Positions 4,784 to 5,055 of a stretch of 5,055 nt of DNA are shown piece by piece (within the stretch, counting starts at the first letter, position 1; each line of letters begins with the position of its first letter). The position numbers and the translations under genes were made by a program. The stretch is from an uncultured Anaerotruncus sp. (GTDB lineage: Bacteria > Bacillota_A > Clostridia > Oscillospirales > CAG-272): NCBI GenBank assembly GCA_958414155.1, contig CATYWI010000134.1, forward strand, positions 1 to 5,055, written 5' to 3'. The notes below the pieces were generated by a model that saw only the letters and a list, made by a program, of their open reading frames with translations, did no database searches and had not been told where the DNA came from.

Positions 4784-5055
4784 ATGGAATGCGATAAACT
4801 GATACATCTTGCGGCGGAACTTCAGAGCCTTGCGCAGGCCGGGCTTTACTACGGACGGGACATATACGACCGCGAGCGCTATACGCGCATACGTGAGATT
4901 GACGCCGAAATAATTGCACTCCGGTCTGATCCGCCGCACGAAAAGGTCACTGAAGTGTTCTGCGCCGACAGCGGTTACCGGACTTCCAAGGTAGATACGC
5001 GCGCGGCGATATTCTCGGGTGACCGGATCCTTCTTGTGCGTGAAAAGGACGGAGC
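4784..5055 (+). CDS. Nudix hydrolase, N-terminal part (truncated by window end)
   Basis: The frame stays open from this ATG to the last base, giving 90 complete codons and no stop. The translation begins MECDKLIHLAAELQSLAQAG, continues LYYGRDIYDRERYTRIREID, and ends with KVDTRAAIFSGDRILLVREK followed by DG. This matches the helical N-terminal domain found in a group of Nudix hydrolases (Nudix_N_2 type, residues about 1-60), followed by the first strands of the Nudix fold; RAAIFSGDRILLVREKDG is the classical lead-in to the substrate loop. The Nudix box itself (GX5EX7REUXEEXGU) would lie beyond the window. Family members hydrolyse nucleoside diphosphates linked to another group, such as ADP-ribose or NDP-sugars. 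The gene is transcribed divergently from the kinase-like gene and has its own strong promoter and GGAGG site. Family assignment is good; substrate is unknown. Confidence 0.88.
   Translation, partial: MECDKLIHLAAELQSLAQAGLYYGRDIYDRERYTRIREIDAEIIALRSDPPHEKVTEVFCADSGYRTSKVDTRAAIFSGDRILLVREKDG

Noticed and set aside
4691..4939. Minus-strand open frame of 82 codons reaching across the divergent promoters
   Set aside because: It is antisense to the Nudix gene, crosses both promoters, and has no family motif.
1..5055. Search for CRISPR arrays, tRNA or rRNA genes, insertion sequences and riboswitches
   Set aside because: No spaced direct repeats, cloverleaf or conserved RNA stretches, transposase motifs or long leader regions were seen; intergenic space is short, the longest being about 118 bp.

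Overview
The window looks like a piece of chromosome from an anaerobic, low-to-moderate GC Bacillota of the Clostridia type (gut Oscillospiraceae-like genomes would fit). The evidence is a ferredoxin:thioredoxin-reductase-like small protein paired with thioredoxin, a GcnA-type GH20 hexosaminidase, strong purine-rich Shine-Dalgarno sites, and sigma-A type promoters with 17-bp spacers. This placement is inference; there is no rRNA or other taxonomic marker.

Layout: almost everything is on the minus strand and is read from right to left. A divergent promoter region at about 4666-4783 separates a rightward Nudix hydrolase gene, cut by the window end (4784-5055), from leftward genes. The first leftward unit is a P-loop kinase-like gene (4665-4129), overlapping by ATGA a maltose/galactoside-type O-acetyltransferase gene (4132-3473). 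After a 98-bp gap containing a good minus-strand promoter comes a second tightly packed unit: thioredoxin (3374-3054), an FTR-catalytic-chain-like six-cysteine protein (3052-2855), an inosine-uridine nucleoside hydrolase family protein (2858-1926) and a GH20 beta-N-acetylhexosaminidase (1886-6). No GC-rich intrinsic terminator is seen between the two leftward units, so read-through is possible.

How the genes could work together: thioredoxin and the FTR-like protein form a plausible redox pair, the FTR-like Fe-S protein reducing thioredoxin with electrons from ferredoxin or another low-potential donor. The nucleoside hydrolase and hexosaminidase both cleave glycosidic bonds, have no signal peptide and are probably cytoplasmic, which suggests intracellular salvage of sugars from nucleosides and from imported GlcNAc-containing glycans. 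The O-acetyltransferase would modify a sugar. No transporter or regulator lies in the window. I see no mobile element, CRISPR array, tRNA or rRNA. The points most worth a second look are the cysteine spacing of the FTR-like protein, the altered active site of the nucleoside hydrolase, the mirrored divergent promoters, and a 10-mer shared by the two promoter regions.
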